A DNA stretch of 64,000 nt from Achromobacter kerstersii (GTDB taxonomy: Bacteria; Pseudomonadota; Gammaproteobacteria; Burkholderiales; Burkholderiaceae_B): NCBI RefSeq assembly GCF_902859595.1, contig NZ_CADIJQ010000002.1, positions 186,001 to 250,000 of the forward strand, given 5' to 3'. Position 1 is the first letter of the stretch. Every line of letters begins with the position of its first letter. The translations under genes were made by a program, and so were the position numbers. Below are positions 29,398 through 39,330 of the stretch, piece after piece. The notes under the pieces are model-generated. The model worked only from the letters and a program-made list of their open reading frames with translations, ran no database searches and was not told where the DNA came from.

Positions 29398-29839
29398 TGT
29401 GGCGCGCCATCAGCACGGCGAACAGCGGCAGGAAGATGAACAGGTGCGACTCAATCATCACCCAGCGCCGTACGCTTTTGATCTCTGGCGCGGCCGGCAC
29501 GAAGCCCGCCTGCTGACGGGATTGTTTCGCCCAGCGCAGGATCTTCAGCGTGGGCGGGATCGAACAGAGCGCAATGATGACGAACAGCGTGATCTTGGCG
29601 TGGAACCACGGTGAGCTCATGTAGAACGCCGCGCCTTTCGCACCCAAGGTCAGGCGCAGCAGGCCGGTGACCAGCACCAGGATGGCGCTGACGCCATAGA
29701 GGCGGTCATAGATGATCAGCCGCTTCACGCCATTGGCGGTAAGGTCGGGGCGCAGCAGCACGGCTTCGGCGGTCAGCACCACCACCATGACGAAGATAGC
29801 CAGGTAGTGGAACCAGGCATAGAGGGCATCGGCCAGCAT
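29387..29839 (-). CDS. DUF2214 family membrane protein
   Basis: A 150-residue protein with four membrane helices: HYLAIFVMVVVLTAEAVLL, YGVSAILVLVTGLLRLTLG, HAKITLFVIIALCSIPPTL and a C-terminal HLFIFLPLFAVLMARHI. The pattern, with histidines at the ends of helices and a KRLIIYDRLYG loop, matches DUF2214, which resembles the four-helix CopD/HemJ arrangement. No function is established. A 13-bp tandem repeat lies 94 bases before the start codon. Confidence 0.85.
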   Translation of the reverse strand: MLADALYAWFHYLAIFVMVVVLTAEAVLLRPDLTANGVKRLIIYDRLYGVSAILVLVTGLLRLTLGAKGAAFYMSSPWFHAKITLFVIIALCSIPPTLKILRWAKQSRQQAGFVPAAPEIKSVRRWVMIESHLFIFLPLFAVLMARHISV

Positions 29840-29932
29840 GTCGTCTCCAGAAAAGTGACAAGCTCGGTTTTACCATCCGCCTGGGGCCGCAGACTATCTT
29901 CGCGCGTGAACTATCGCGACACGATGGCGGGT

Positions 29933-30008
29933 GGGATGCAGCTGTGGGTCGCAGCTGCGGGATGTGGCTGTGGGATGCAGCTGCGGGATGTGGCTGTGCG
30001 ATGCCGCC
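29933..30008. repeat. 13-bp tandem repeat
   Basis: Five complete 13-base units begin at 29933: GGGATGCAGCTGT, GGGTCGCAGCTGC, GGGATGTGGCTGT, GGGATGCAGCTGC, GGGATGTGGCTGT, then a partial GCGATGCCGCC. It is between the DUF2214 start and the malic enzyme end, both on the minus strand. Confidence 0.92.
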
Positions 30009-30016
30009 CAATGAGA

Positions 30017-30040
30017 ACGGGCGCCCCGTGGGGCGCCCGT
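30017..30040. terminator. Hairpin after malic enzyme
   Basis: Perfect 11-base arms at 30017-30027 and 30030-30040 with a GT loop lie 22 bases past the maeB stop. On the minus strand the sequence TTCTCATT follows, a poor T-run. It likely marks the 3-prime end of the maeB transcript. Confidence 0.6.
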
Positions 30041-30061
30041 GCGGCTAAAGCGCGTTGGTGA

Positions 30062-32359
30062 TCAACGGCGCTTCTTGGCGGCGTCAGCGGCTTCCTGCTG
30101 CGCATCCACAACGGCCAGCGCCGTCATGTTGACGATGCGGCGCACGGTGGCGCTGGTCGTCAGGATGTGCACCGGGCGTGCCGCGCCCAGCAGGATCGGG
30201 CCCATCGCGACACCATTGCTGCCCGTCATCTTCAGCATGTTGTACGTGATGTTGCCGGTGTCCAGGTTCGGCATGACCAGCAGGTTGGCGCGGCCCTTCA
30301 GCGTGCTGTCCGGGTAGGCCAGAACGCGGATCTTTTCCGACAGGGCGGCGTCGGCGTGCATTTCGCCGTCCACTTCCAGGTCAGGCGCGCGCTCTTGCAC
30401 GAGCTTGCTGGCGGCGGCCATCTTCTTCGACGACTCCGTCACGCGGCTGCCAAAGTTCGAGTGCGACAGCAGAGCAATCTTCGGTACCACGCCAAAGCGC
30501 AGCATTTCGTCGGCAGCCTGGATCGTGATGTTGGCCACTTCTTCCGACGTCGGGTTTTCGTTGACGTGGGTGTCGGTGACGAACAGCGTCTGGTCAGGCA
30601 GCATCAGCACGTTCAGGGCGGCGTACGTCTGGCCTTCCTTCTTGCCGATGATTTCGTCGATGTACTTGAGCTGGTTGTCGTACTTGCTGGCCACGCCGCA
30701 CAGCAGCGCGTCGGCATCGCCACGGCGCAGCAGCATCGCGCCGATCAGCGTGTTGTGCTTGCGGATCATCGCCTTGGCGATGGCCGGCGTCACGCCTTCA
30801 CGGCCCTTCAGCTGGTAGTACGCGTTCCAGGTTTCGTTGAAGCGCTCGTCGTCTTCCGGGTCAACGATTTCGAAGTGCTCACCGGCCACCAGGCGCAGGC
30901 CGGCCTTGTTGATGCGCATTTCGATGACCGACGGACGGCCGATCAGGATCGGGCGGGCCAGCTTTTCGTCGGCCACCGTTTGCACGGCGCGCAGGACGCG
31001 TTCGTCTTCGCCGTCAGCGTAGATGACGCGCTTGGGCGCCTTCTTGGCTTGGGCGAACAGCGGACGCATCAGCTGGCCGGAGTGGTACACAAAGCCCATC
31101 AGCTTTTGGCGGTAGGCTTCGATGTCTTCGATGGGGCGGGCGGCCACGCCGGAGTCGGCGGCAGCTTGGGCCACGGCCGGCGCGATCTGGAAAATCAGGC
31201 GCGGGTCGAAGGGCTTCGGGATGATGTAGTCGGGGCCGAACGACAGTTCCTGGCCGGCGTAGGCGCGGGCCACTTCATCGTTCTGCTCGGCTTGCGCCAG
31301 ATCGGCAATGGCCTTCACGCAAGCCAGCTTCATTTCTTCCGTGATGCGCGAAGCGCCGGCATCCATGGCGCCGCGGAAGATGAAGGGGAAGCACAGCACG
31401 TTGTTGACCTGGTTCGGGTAGTCCGAACGGCCGGTGGCGATGATGCAATCCGGGCGGGCGGCCTTGGCCACTTCGGGGCGGATTTCCGGTTCCGGGTTGG
31501 CCAGGGCCAGGATCAGCGGACGGTCGGCCATGGTCTTGACCATGTCGCCCGTCATGACGCCGGCAGTCGAGCAGCCCAGGAACACGTCGGCGCCGTTGAC
31601 CACATCGGCCAGCGTGCGCGCGTCGGTCTTCTGCGCATAGCGCTTCTTGTTGGGTTCCATGTTTTCATCGCGGCCTTCCCAGATGACGCCGCGGGAATCC
31701 ACCACGAAGATGTTCTCGCGCTTGACGCCCAGGTGGACCAGCAGGTCCAGGCAAGCGATGGCGGCGGCGCCGGCGCCGGAGCAAGCCAGCTTGACCGAAC
31801 CGATGTCCTTGTTCACGACCTTCAGGCCGTTCAGGATGGCGGCCGACGAGATGATGGCGGTGCCGTGCTGATCGTCATGGAAGACGGGAATCTTCATGCG
31901 CTCGCGCAGCTTCTTCTCGATGTAGAAGCACTCGGGCGCCTTGATGTCTTCCAGGTTGACGCCGCCCAGCGTGGGTTCCAGCGCTGCGATGATGTCGACC
32001 AGCTTGTCCGGATCGTTCTCGGCCAGTTCGATGTCGAACACGTCGATGCCGGCAAACTTCTTGAACAGGCAGCCCTTGCCTTCCATGACCGGCTTGGCGG
32101 CCAGCGGGCCGATGTTGCCCAGGCCGAGGACGGCGGTGCCGTTGGTGATCACGCCCACCAGGTTGCCGCGCGAGGTGTACTTCGAGGCGGCGTCTTCACC
32201 TTGGTCGAAGATGGCCATGCAAGCTGCAGCCACGCCGGGCGAGTAGGCCAGGGACAAGTCGTCCTGGTTGGCCAAGGTCTTGGTCGGCACGACCGAGATT
32301 TTGCCGGGGGTGGGATAGGCGTGGTAATCCAACGCCATTTTGGTAAGAGTGTCGTCCAT
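30062..32359 (-). CDS. maeB: NADP-dependent malic enzyme with phosphotransacetylase-like domain
   Basis: Oxidative decarboxylation of malate to pyruvate, giving NADPH. The N-terminal malic domain shows [16 protein letters not shown], the catalytic [15 protein letters not shown], the metal site [12 protein letters not shown], and an NADP fold near [18 protein letters not shown]. From about residue 430 the protein continues as a phosphotransacetylase-like domain ([17 protein letters not shown]... [16 protein letters not shown]), which in MaeB enzymes is regulatory, not catalytic. Length 765 is normal. Gene stands alone with a hairpin at its end. Confidence 0.96.
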   Translation of the reverse strand: MDDTLTKMALDYHAYPTPGKISVVPTKTLANQDDLSLAYSPGVAAACMAIFDQGEDAASKYTSRGNLVGVITNGTAVLGLGNIGPLAAKPVMEGKGCLFKKFAGIDVFDIELAENDPDKLVDIIAALEPTLGGVNLEDIKAPECFYIEKKLRERMKIPVFHDDQHGTAIISSAAILNGLKVVNKDIGSVKLACSGAGAAAIACLDLLVHLGVKRENIFVVDSRGVIWEGRDENMEPNKKRYAQKTDARTLADVVNGADVFLGCSTAGVMTGDMVKTMADRPLILALANPEPEIRPEVAKAARPDCIIATGRSDYPNQVNNVLCFPFIFRGAMDAGASRITEEMKLACVKAIADLAQAEQNDEVARAYAGQELSFGPDYIIPKPFDPRLIFQIAPAVAQAAADSGVAARPIEDIEAYRQKLMGFVYHSGQLMRPLFAQAKKAPKRVIYADGEDERVLRAVQTVADEKLARPILIGRPSVIEMRINKAGLRLVAGEHFEIVDPEDDERFNETWNAYYQLKGREGVTPAIAKAMIRKHNTLIGAMLLRRGDADALLCGVASKYDNQLKYIDEIIGKKEGQTYAALNVLMLPDQTLFVTDTHVNENPTSEEVANITIQAADEMLRFGVVPKIALLSHSNFGSRVTESSKKMAAASKLVQERAPDLEVDGEMHADAALSEKIRVLAYPDSTLKGRANLLVMPNLDTGNITYNMLKMTGSNGVAMGPILLGAARPVHILTTSATVRRIVNMTALAVVDAQQEAADAAKKRR

Positions 32360-32409
32360 GGGATCGGGGCCTCTGAGGCACTAACTGAAAAAGAAAACGG
32401 GATGACAAA

Positions 32410-32430
32410 CGGCGGGCTCGCGGCCCGCCG
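32410..32430 (-). terminator. Hairpin between pdh-type E1 gene and maeB
   Basis: Perfect eight-base arms at 32410-32417 and 32423-32430 are followed on the minus strand by TTTGTC. It lies 111 bases past the stop of the E1 gene and 51 bases before the maeB start, and could end the E1 transcript. Confidence 0.55.
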
Positions 32431-32540
32431 GTTTCTTTGCGAAATGCTTAGGGAACGCCCGTATTTCACCAGAAAGCGCGCACGATTGGTTGTTGCAGTG
32501 CAGCGAGCGGACGCTTTTGATCAAGAACGAGTCGGATTTT

Positions 32541-35228
32541 TTACGATTCCCAGGGAGGCGTTCCTCGCGTATGGGCGTTCAGTTTCTTGCGCAGCGTGTT
32601 GGCGTCTTCCTGGCGGCCCAGGCTGTCCAGCGCGTACAGCACGATCCAATCGGCGCTGACTTCGAAGAAGTCGCGCAGCTGCGCGCGCGTGTCGCTGCGG
32701 CCAAAACCATCGGTGCCCAGCGTGCGGTAGGGGGCGGGCACCCAGGCGCGGATCTGGTCAGGCACGGCGCGCACGTAGTCGGTGGCCGCGATGACGGGGG
32801 CGTCGCTGCCGCCCAGGCACGTGCGGACCCAGTCGGCGCCGGGCGCTGCGTCCAGGCCCAACACGCGGGCGCGTTCAGCTTCGCGGCCGTCGCGGGCCAG
32901 CTCGGAAAAGCTGGTGACGCTCCAGACTTCGGCGTCCACGCCATGCTGATCGCGCAAACGGTCGGCGGCCATTTCGGCTTCGCGCAACATCGGGCCTGCG
33001 CCCAGCAGCCGCACTTGCGCCTTGCCGCGTGCGGCGCGCAGGCGATACAGCCCGCGCAGAATGCCTTCGCGCACCCCGGCGTCGGCGGGCATGTCGGGCT
33101 GCGCCAGGTTTTCGTTCGTGACCGTCAGGTAGAAGAATTCGTCGCGCTGCTCGTCCAGCATGCGCCGCATGCCGTGTTCGACGATGACGGCGACCTCGTA
33201 CGCGTAGGCCGGGTCGTAGGCGCGGCAGTTGGGCACGGCGGCGGCCATGATGTGGCTGGAACCGTCCTGGTGTTGCAGCCCTTCGCCGCCCAGCGTGGTG
33301 CGGCCCGATGTGGCGCCCACCAGAAAGCCGCGCGTGCGTTGGTCGGCGGCGGCCCAGATCAGGTCACCGATGCGCTGAAAGCCGAACATCGAGTAATAGA
33401 TATAGAAGGGCAGCATCGGCAGGCCGTTCACCGAGTAGCTGGTGCCGGCCGCCGTCCACGACGAGATCGCGCCGGCTTCGGTGATGCCTTCCTCAAGAAT
33501 CTGGCCGTCGCGCGCTTCGCGGTAGTACAGCACCGAGCCGATGTCTTCGGGTTCGTACAACTGGCCTTGAGCCGAGTAGATGCCGATCTGGCGGAACAGG
33601 TTGGCCATGCCGAAGGTGCGGGCTTCGTCGGCCACGATGGGCACGATGCGCGAGCCCACGGTGCTGTCCTTGAGCAACGCGGTCAGCATGCGCACGATGG
33701 CCATCGTGGACGACATTTCCTTGCCGTCGGCGGCCAGCGCGAAGCGTGCCCAGTGTTCGGCATCCGGCGGCGTCAGGCGCGGCGCTTCGGTGCGGCGGCG
33801 TGGGATGTGGCCGCCCAGCGCAGCGCGGCGCGCTTGCAGATGGCGCAGTTCGGCGCTGTCTTCAGCGGGCCGATAGAACTTGAGCGCCAGACAATCGGCG
33901 TCCGAAATCGGCAGCGCGAAGCGGTCGCGAAACGCCAGCAGGGCCTCGTCGTCCAGCTTCTTTTGCTGGTGCGTGGTCATCTTGCCCTGGCCGGCGGCGC
34001 CCATGCCGAAGCCTTTCTTCGTCTGCGCCAGAATCACCGTGGGCTGCCCACGGTGCTGCGCCGCGCGGAGATAGGCGGCGTGAATCTTCACCATGTCGTG
34101 GCCGCCGCGATGCAGGCGGTCGATGGCCTCGTCGGTCCAGTCAGCAACCAGCGCGGCCAGTTCGGGGTTCTGGTTGAAGAAGTGGGCGCGGTTGAACGCG
34201 CCGTCGTTGGCGGCAAAGGTTTGGAATTGGCCGTCAACGGTGTTGGCGAATGCGCGGGCCAGCGCGCCGCTGGTGTCGCGCCTGAGCAGAGCGTCCCAGT
34301 CGCTGCCCCAGACCAGCTTGATCACGTTCCAGCCCGCGCCCGCGTACAGCGTTTCCAGTTCGTCGATGATGCGGCCGTTGCCGCGCACCGGCCCGTCCAG
34401 CCGTTGCAGGTTGCAGTTGACGACGAAGACCAGGTTGTCGAGCTTTTCACGTGCGGCGAGCGTCAGGGCGGCGATGGATTCGGGTTCGTCCATTTCGCCG
34501 TCGCCAAAAATGCCCCAGACCTTGCGGTCGCCGCCCGGCACCAGCGAGCGGTGTTCCAGGTAGCGCATGAAGCGGGCTTGATAGATGGCGTTGATGGGGC
34601 CGATGCCCATTGAACCGGTCGGGAATTGCCAGAAGTCCGGCATCAGCCACGGGTGCGGATAGGACGACAAGCCGCGCAAGCCGCGCGACGTGGCCGTGAT
34701 TTCCTGGCGGAAGTGCGCCAGGTCGGCCTCATTCAGAAAGCCTTCCAGATAAGCGCGGGCGTAGACGCCTGGCGCCGAGTGCGGCTGCATGTAGACCAGG
34801 TCGCCCGGGCCATCTTCCGACTGCGCGCGGAAGAAATGGTTGAAGCCCACTTCAAACAAATCGGCGGCCGATGCGTAGCTGGCAATGTGGCCGCCCAATT
34901 CACCGTGCGCCTGGTTGGCGCGCACCACCATGGCCAGCGCGTTCCAGCGGTTGATGCGGGCGATGCGTTCTTCTACCGCCAGGTTGCCGGGAAAGGGCGG
35001 TTCCTGGTCGGCCGGAATCGTGTTCAGGTAGGCGGTGCGCGTCTGGCTGTTGGCGCGCAGCCCCAGCGAGGCGGCATGCCCCAGCAGGTTATCCAGCACA
35101 TAGCCGGCGCGGCCAGCGCCTTCCGCGTCAACCAGTGACTGCAAAGCGTCGCGCCATTCGGCGGTTTCGGCGGGGTCGGCGTCGTGCGGGTGATCGGCGT
35201 CGGGGGCGGGGTGGCTCTGGTCGCGCAT
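32541..35228 (-). CDS. Pyruvate dehydrogenase-type E1 component, homodimeric (stand-alone)
   Basis: A thiamine-diphosphate enzyme of the AceE type, 895 residues. Visible are HIASYASAADLFEVGFNHFF, the TPP motif GDGEMDEPES ending in VNCNLQRLDGP, and the transketolase-type second half with WTAAGTSYS and TLGGEGLQHQDGSSH. It is a clear relative of the E1 that decarboxylates pyruvate and loads lipoyl-E2. No E2 or E3 gene is next to it, unlike a housekeeping aceEF operon, so it may be a paralogue for another 2-oxo acid such as 2-oxobutyrate (MdeB-like). The divergent neighbour is a peptide-type transporter. Confidence 0.88.
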   Translation of the reverse strand: MRDQSHPAPDADHPHDADPAETAEWRDALQSLVDAEGAGRAGYVLDNLLGHAASLGLRANSQTRTAYLNTIPADQEPPFPGNLAVEERIARINRWNALAMVVRANQAHGELGGHIASYASAADLFEVGFNHFFRAQSEDGPGDLVYMQPHSAPGVYARAYLEGFLNEADLAHFRQEITATSRGLRGLSSYPHPWLMPDFWQFPTGSMGIGPINAIYQARFMRYLEHRSLVPGGDRKVWGIFGDGEMDEPESIAALTLAAREKLDNLVFVVNCNLQRLDGPVRGNGRIIDELETLYAGAGWNVIKLVWGSDWDALLRRDTSGALARAFANTVDGQFQTFAANDGAFNRAHFFNQNPELAALVADWTDEAIDRLHRGGHDMVKIHAAYLRAAQHRGQPTVILAQTKKGFGMGAAGQGKMTTHQQKKLDDEALLAFRDRFALPISDADCLALKFYRPAEDSAELRHLQARRAALGGHIPRRRTEAPRLTPPDAEHWARFALAADGKEMSSTMAIVRMLTALLKDSTVGSRIVPIVADEARTFGMANLFRQIGIYSAQGQLYEPEDIGSVLYYREARDGQILEEGITEAGAISSWTAAGTSYSVNGLPMLPFYIYYSMFGFQRIGDLIWAAADQRTRGFLVGATSGRTTLGGEGLQHQDGSSHIMAAAVPNCRAYDPAYAYEVAVIVEHGMRRMLDEQRDEFFYLTVTNENLAQPDMPADAGVREGILRGLYRLRAARGKAQVRLLGAGPMLREAEMAADRLRDQHGVDAEVWSVTSFSELARDGREAERARVLGLDAAPGADWVRTCLGGSDAPVIAATDYVRAVPDQIRAWVPAPYRTLGTDGFGRSDTRAQLRDFFEVSADWIVLYALDSLGRQEDANTLRKKLNAHTRGTPPWES

Positions 35229-35448
35229 CGTGAATATGTCTCCTGTTATCGCTCCATGCTAGACCTGTGTCGATGGCATGAGTGATCAAATTCCAGGGCG
35301 GATGTACCGGCTTTCAGCATAATCTTTTGCCAGCCTTTCCATTGCCGGCAGCTTCTGCCGCCAGGCGACGCTTACGCGTGGTGACCACTGGGTGGACGCT
35401 GAAGCGCTAGAATGCGCGGTTTAGCAGAATTCCAAACGGGAGACTTCA

Positions 35449-37500
35449 ATGACTCAACCCGTCAGCGTCCCGGCAAACGTCACCCTTCCGGAGCTTACGT
35501 TTCGCGGCGTCTTGCTCGGCGCACTGATCACCGTGATCTTCACGGCCTCTAACGTCTTCCTGGGGCTGAAGGTGGGCCTGACGTTCTCATCCGCCATCCC
35601 CGCTGCGGTGATTTCGATGTCGGTGCTGCGTCTGTTCAAAGACGCCAACATCCTTGAAAACAATATGGTGCAGACGCAGGCCTCGGCCGCGGGCACCTTG
35701 TCTTCCATCATTTTCATCCTGCCTGCGCTGGTCATGATGGGCCACTGGCAGGGCTTTCCGTTCTGGCAGACGCTGGGCATTTGCGCGGCCGGCGGCATGC
35801 TGGGCGTGATGTTCACGATTCCGCTGCGCCACGTGATGGTGGTGCAAAGCGACCTGCCGTACCCCGAAGGCGTGGCCGCCGCAGAGATCCTGCGCGTGGG
35901 TAGCGCCGAGCGGGCGCAAGATGCCGCGGAAGACAGCGGCGGCGCATCGGCCAAACCGGCTGCGACCGGCATGGGCGACATCGTGGCGGGTGGCGCGGTG
36001 GCTGCGGTCGTCAGCTTTGCCGCCAGCGGCCTGCGGGTGCTGGGCGACAGCGTCAGCGGCTGGTTCGCGTGGGGCGGCGCGGTGTTCCGTCTGCCGATGG
36101 GATTTTCCTTGGCGTTGCTCGGCGCCGGCTACCTGATCGGCATCGTCGCGGGCTTGGCCATGCTGACCGGCCTGATCATCTCGTGGGGCATTGCCGTGCC
36201 GGTGCTGACCGCCATGGGCGACATGCCCGCTGATATGTCACTGGCCCAGTACGCCACCGGACTGTGGTCGTCGCAGGTGCGCTTCATCGGCGCGGGCGTG
36301 ATCGGCGTGGGGGCAATCTGGACGTTGGCCACCTTGTTCATGCCGATGGCGCGTGGCGTCAAAGCGTCGTTCTCGGCGTTGACGAAGGCGGGCGCGGCGC
36401 GGGCCGGTAAGGCGCCGCGCACCGAACGCGACTTGTCTGCAGGCTGGATCTCGGTAGTGACGCTGGTGCTGGTGGTCGTTCTGGTGATCACCTTCCAGGT
36501 GTTCCTGGCGGGCGCGCCCTTGTCGGCCGCCGCCATCTGGAAGCTGGTGGCCTATGCCGTGCTGTTTGCATTCGTATTCGGCTTTCTGGTGGCCGCGGCT
36601 TGCGGCTACATGGCGGGCTTGGTGGGTTCGTCGACGAGCCCGATTTCAGGCGTGGGCATCGTCGCCATCGTGCTGGTGTCGCTGTTGATGTTGGCGCTGG
36701 GCGGCGAGTTGCTGGCGGTGCAGAACGGCGTGCAGATGGCGATTGCGTTGGCCATCTTCAGCACATCGGCGGTGGTGGCCGTGGCCTCGATTTCCAACGA
36801 CAACCTGCAAGACTTGAAGACGGGCTGGCTTGTCGGCGCCACGCCGTGGCGTCAGCAGGTGGCGCTGTTGATTGGTTGCGTGGTGGGCGCGGCAGTCATT
36901 TCCCCGGTGCTGGAACTGCTTTACAACGCCTACGGTTTTGCGGACGCGATGCCGCGCGACGGCATGGACCCCGCCCAAGCCTTGTCGGCCCCGCAGGCGA
37001 CGTTGATGCTGGCGATTGCGCGCGGCATCTTCACGCATCAATTGAACTGGACGATGATCCTGATCGGCATGGCCGTGGGCGTGGCGCTGATTGTGGTGGA
37101 TGAAATCCTCAAGCGCACTTGCCGCGTCGCGCGCATCCCCGTGCTGGCGGTGGGCATCGGCATTTATCTGCCGCCCACCGTGGCCGCGCCCATCGTGGCA
37201 GGGGCGGTGCTGGCGTGGCTGCTTGAGCGCGCGTTGCGCCGCCGTGCCGCCGCCGCGGGCAAGCCTTACGAGCAGTTTGCAGACGCGGCCAACCGCCGTG
37301 GCGTGCTGATTGCGTCTGGCTTGATCGTTGGTGAAAGTCTGGTGGGGGTGTTGATGGCGGCCATTATTGGCGGCGCGGGTACGGACGCGCCGCTGGCGAT
37401 CGCTGGCGAGACGTTCGCGAAGCCCGCGTCCTACCTGGGCCTGGCGGTCTTTGTGATGGTGGCCGTGCTGTTCTGGCGCCGGGTGATGCGCCTGGCCTGA
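35449..37500 (+). CDS. OPT-family oligopeptide transporter
   Basis: A 683-residue inner-membrane protein with about 14-16 helices. The N-terminus has the OPT signature LTFRGVLLGALITVIFTASNVFLGLKVGLTF and the cytoplasmic PYPEGVAAAEILRVG motif. Prokaryotic OPT proteins are proton-coupled transporters of small peptides or metal-peptide chelates. GGGAGA lies seven bases before the ATG. It ends just before a hairpin shared with the convergent purine permease. Confidence 0.92.
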   Translation: MTQPVSVPANVTLPELTFRGVLLGALITVIFTASNVFLGLKVGLTFSSAIPAAVISMSVLRLFKDANILENNMVQTQASAAGTLSSIIFILPALVMMGHWQGFPFWQTLGICAAGGMLGVMFTIPLRHVMVVQSDLPYPEGVAAAEILRVGSAERAQDAAEDSGGASAKPAATGMGDIVAGGAVAAVVSFAASGLRVLGDSVSGWFAWGGAVFRLPMGFSLALLGAGYLIGIVAGLAMLTGLIISWGIAVPVLTAMGDMPADMSLAQYATGLWSSQVRFIGAGVIGVGAIWTLATLFMPMARGVKASFSALTKAGAARAGKAPRTERDLSAGWISVVTLVLVVVLVITFQVFLAGAPLSAAAIWKLVAYAVLFAFVFGFLVAAACGYMAGLVGSSTSPISGVGIVAIVLVSLLMLALGGELLAVQNGVQMAIALAIFSTSAVVAVASISNDNLQDLKTGWLVGATPWRQQVALLIGCVVGAAVISPVLELLYNAYGFADAMPRDGMDPAQALSAPQATLMLAIARGIFTHQLNWTMILIGMAVGVALIVVDEILKRTCRVARIPVLAVGIGIYLPPTVAAPIVAGAVLAWLLERALRRRAAAAGKPYEQFADAANRRGVLIASGLIVGESLVGVLMAAIIGGAGTDAPLAIAGETFAKPASYLGLAVFVMVAVLFWRRVMRLA

Positions 37501-37511
37501 TGGGCTTTAAA

Positions 37512-37534
37512 CGCCGCGGCCCAGGGCCGCGGCG
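37512..37534. terminator. Hairpin between convergent transporter genes
   Basis: Ten-base arms CGCCGCGGCC and GGCCGCGGCG at 37512-37521 and 37525-37534 pair perfectly. On the minus strand it is followed by TTTAAAG. It can serve both the OPT gene and the NCS2 permease gene. Confidence 0.6.
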
Positions 37535-37541
37535 GCGACGG

Positions 37542-39047
37542 TCAGTGTTCTTCGGCTTGCAAGGCGGCCGTGATGATGGCGCGCTCGTCGTGCGTGGCGC
37601 CGTTCAGGAACAGGTTGAGCAACACGGCCGACAGCGACGCCAGCAAAATGCCCGACTCAATCAGCGTATGCAGCGAGTGCGGCATCCATTGCTTGAAGTT
37701 GGGCGCGATCAGCGGCACCATGCCGACCCCGATCGACACCGCCACGATCATCGCGTTGTGGCGGTTGCCCTTGAAGTCCACGCCGGACAGGATGCGGATG
37801 CCCGTGGCCGTCACCATGCCGAACATGACGATGCCCGCGCCACCCAGCACTACGGTAGGCAACGATTCCACCAGCGCCGCCATCTTGGGCAGCAAACCTA
37901 GCACCAGCAGAATGATGCCGCCCGCCACGCAGACGAAGCGGCTCTTCACGCCCGTTACCGCAACCAGCCCGACGTTTTGCGAAAAGCTGGTGTAGGGAAA
38001 CGTATTGAAAATGCCGCCGAGCAAGGTGCCCAAGCCATCGGTGCGCAGGCCGCGCGCCATGGCTTGCTGGGTGATTTCGCGATCCGTCATTTCGCCCAGC
38101 GCCAGGAACATGCCGGTGGATTCGATCATCACCACAACCATGATCAGCGACATGCTCAAAATCAGCATGGGGTCGAATTGCGGCATGCCGAAGTGAAAGG
38201 GCAGCACGATATCGAACCAGTCGGCCTGGCCGATTTTTTCGAACGTCATGATGCCGGTTGCTGACGCCACGACGGCGCCGATGACGATGCCTAGCAGCAC
38301 CGAAATGTTGGCGATGAAGCCGCGCGTGTACTTCACGATCAGCAGTATCGCCACCAGCACCAGCGCTGCAATGCCCAGGCCGGTCAGGTCGGCGTACTTG
38401 GGGTTGGGCATGGACGGCATGATGGCGAAGCCTTGCGGCACGGGCGGAATCGCGCTGCCCGGGGAGGTGACGTCGGCCAGCCATTTGGCATAGATGGGGT
38501 CAACGATGACGGGGGCGGTGGGGCCGGACGGATTGCCGAAGATCCAGTTGATGCCCACGCGCATCAGCGTGATGCCGATGACGGTGATGATGGTGCCTGT
38601 TACGACGGGCGGAAAGTAGCGCAGCATGCGGCTGATCAAGGGGGCGATGAGGATCGACACGATGCCCGCCCCGATGATGGTTCCGAACAGCAGCTGGGCG
38701 CCCGCCTGCCCGGGGTTGGCGTTGGCCATCGCCACCATCGGCGCAACCGCCGCAAAGGTGACGCCCATCATGACGGGCAGCTTGATGCCGAACCATTGCG
38801 TGGCGCCCAGCGTTTGCACCAGGGTCACCAGCCCGCAACAGAACAGGTCGGCCGAGATCAGCATGGCCACTTCGTCAGGCGTGAGGTTAAGCGCCCGGCC
38901 CACGATCAGTGGCACGGCCACGGCGCCGGCATACATCACCAGTACGTGTTGCAGGCCTAGCGCCGCGAGCTTGCCGTTGGGCAGGCGCTGATCAACGGGA
39001 TGGATGTCTTGCGACGCGCTGGATGGCGCGGACGATGCAGCCTGCAT
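37542..39047 (-). CDS. NCS2-family purine permease (xanthine/urate type)
   Basis: A 501-residue, roughly 14-helix nucleobase:cation symporter-2. The family signature is visible: LGLQHVLVMYAGAVAVPLIVG at the start, ATQWFGIKLPVMMGVTFAAV, the central substrate-site MIESTGMFLALGEMTDR, and NVGLVAVTGVKSRFVC. The last is the ...NxG..xxTGVxSR motif found in xanthine/uric acid transporters. Placement beside the urate-degradation genes favours urate or xanthine uptake. A TGTATACA-type site lies 56-80 bases before its start. Confidence 0.92.
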   Translation of the reverse strand: MQAASSAPSSASQDIHPVDQRLPNGKLAALGLQHVLVMYAGAVAVPLIVGRALNLTPDEVAMLISADLFCCGLVTLVQTLGATQWFGIKLPVMMGVTFAAVAPMVAMANANPGQAGAQLLFGTIIGAGIVSILIAPLISRMLRYFPPVVTGTIITVIGITLMRVGINWIFGNPSGPTAPVIVDPIYAKWLADVTSPGSAIPPVPQGFAIMPSMPNPKYADLTGLGIAALVLVAILLIVKYTRGFIANISVLLGIVIGAVVASATGIMTFEKIGQADWFDIVLPFHFGMPQFDPMLILSMSLIMVVVMIESTGMFLALGEMTDREITQQAMARGLRTDGLGTLLGGIFNTFPYTSFSQNVGLVAVTGVKSRFVCVAGGIILLVLGLLPKMAALVESLPTVVLGGAGIVMFGMVTATGIRILSGVDFKGNRHNAMIVAVSIGVGMVPLIAPNFKQWMPHSLHTLIESGILLASLSAVLLNLFLNGATHDERAIITAALQAEEH

Positions 39048-39330
39048 GGGAAGTCTCCTGGCGGAGTGGAATGTCGGTCGGGAAAATCCTGAAAAGCCTT
39101 TCTTGTGTACGAGGAATGTATACAGGCAGGGTTAAGGTTCGAAATAGAGGAAAACCCGCATTAAATTGACATTAAAAGTTACTTAATGAAGGAATTGTAC
39201 GAACGTGGGGATGCCGCGGACAGGGCGGCCGCCAGGCCGGACAGGGTTGCCGCCGGACTTAAGAGGAAGGGGGATGCGCGGGCACGACGCGCATCGGGTG
39301 GCGCCGTGCCCGGTTCAGTCAGACGATTTA
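39048..39330. other. Intergenic region upstream of the NCS2 permease
   Basis: 283 bases with no credible gene. It holds the operator-like TTGTGTACGAGGAATGTATA at 39103-39122 (running on to CA), an AT-rich block at 39150-39200, and two imperfect copies of CGGACAGGGNNGCCGCC near 39218 and 39238. The AT-rich block likely contains the permease promoter, but no confident -35/-10 pair can be named. Confidence 0.55.
39103..39124. promoter_or_regulatory. TGTATACA-type operator before the NCS2 permease
   Basis: TTGTGTAC, six bases, then TGTATACA. The second half matches the core of the site between puuE and uraH (43422-43440) and is related to the one before puuD (44049-44060). Confidence 0.55.

Noticed and set aside
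39166..39171. TTGACA as a -35 element on the plus strand
   Set aside because: No -10-like hexamer lies 16-18 bases downstream and no plus-strand gene follows.
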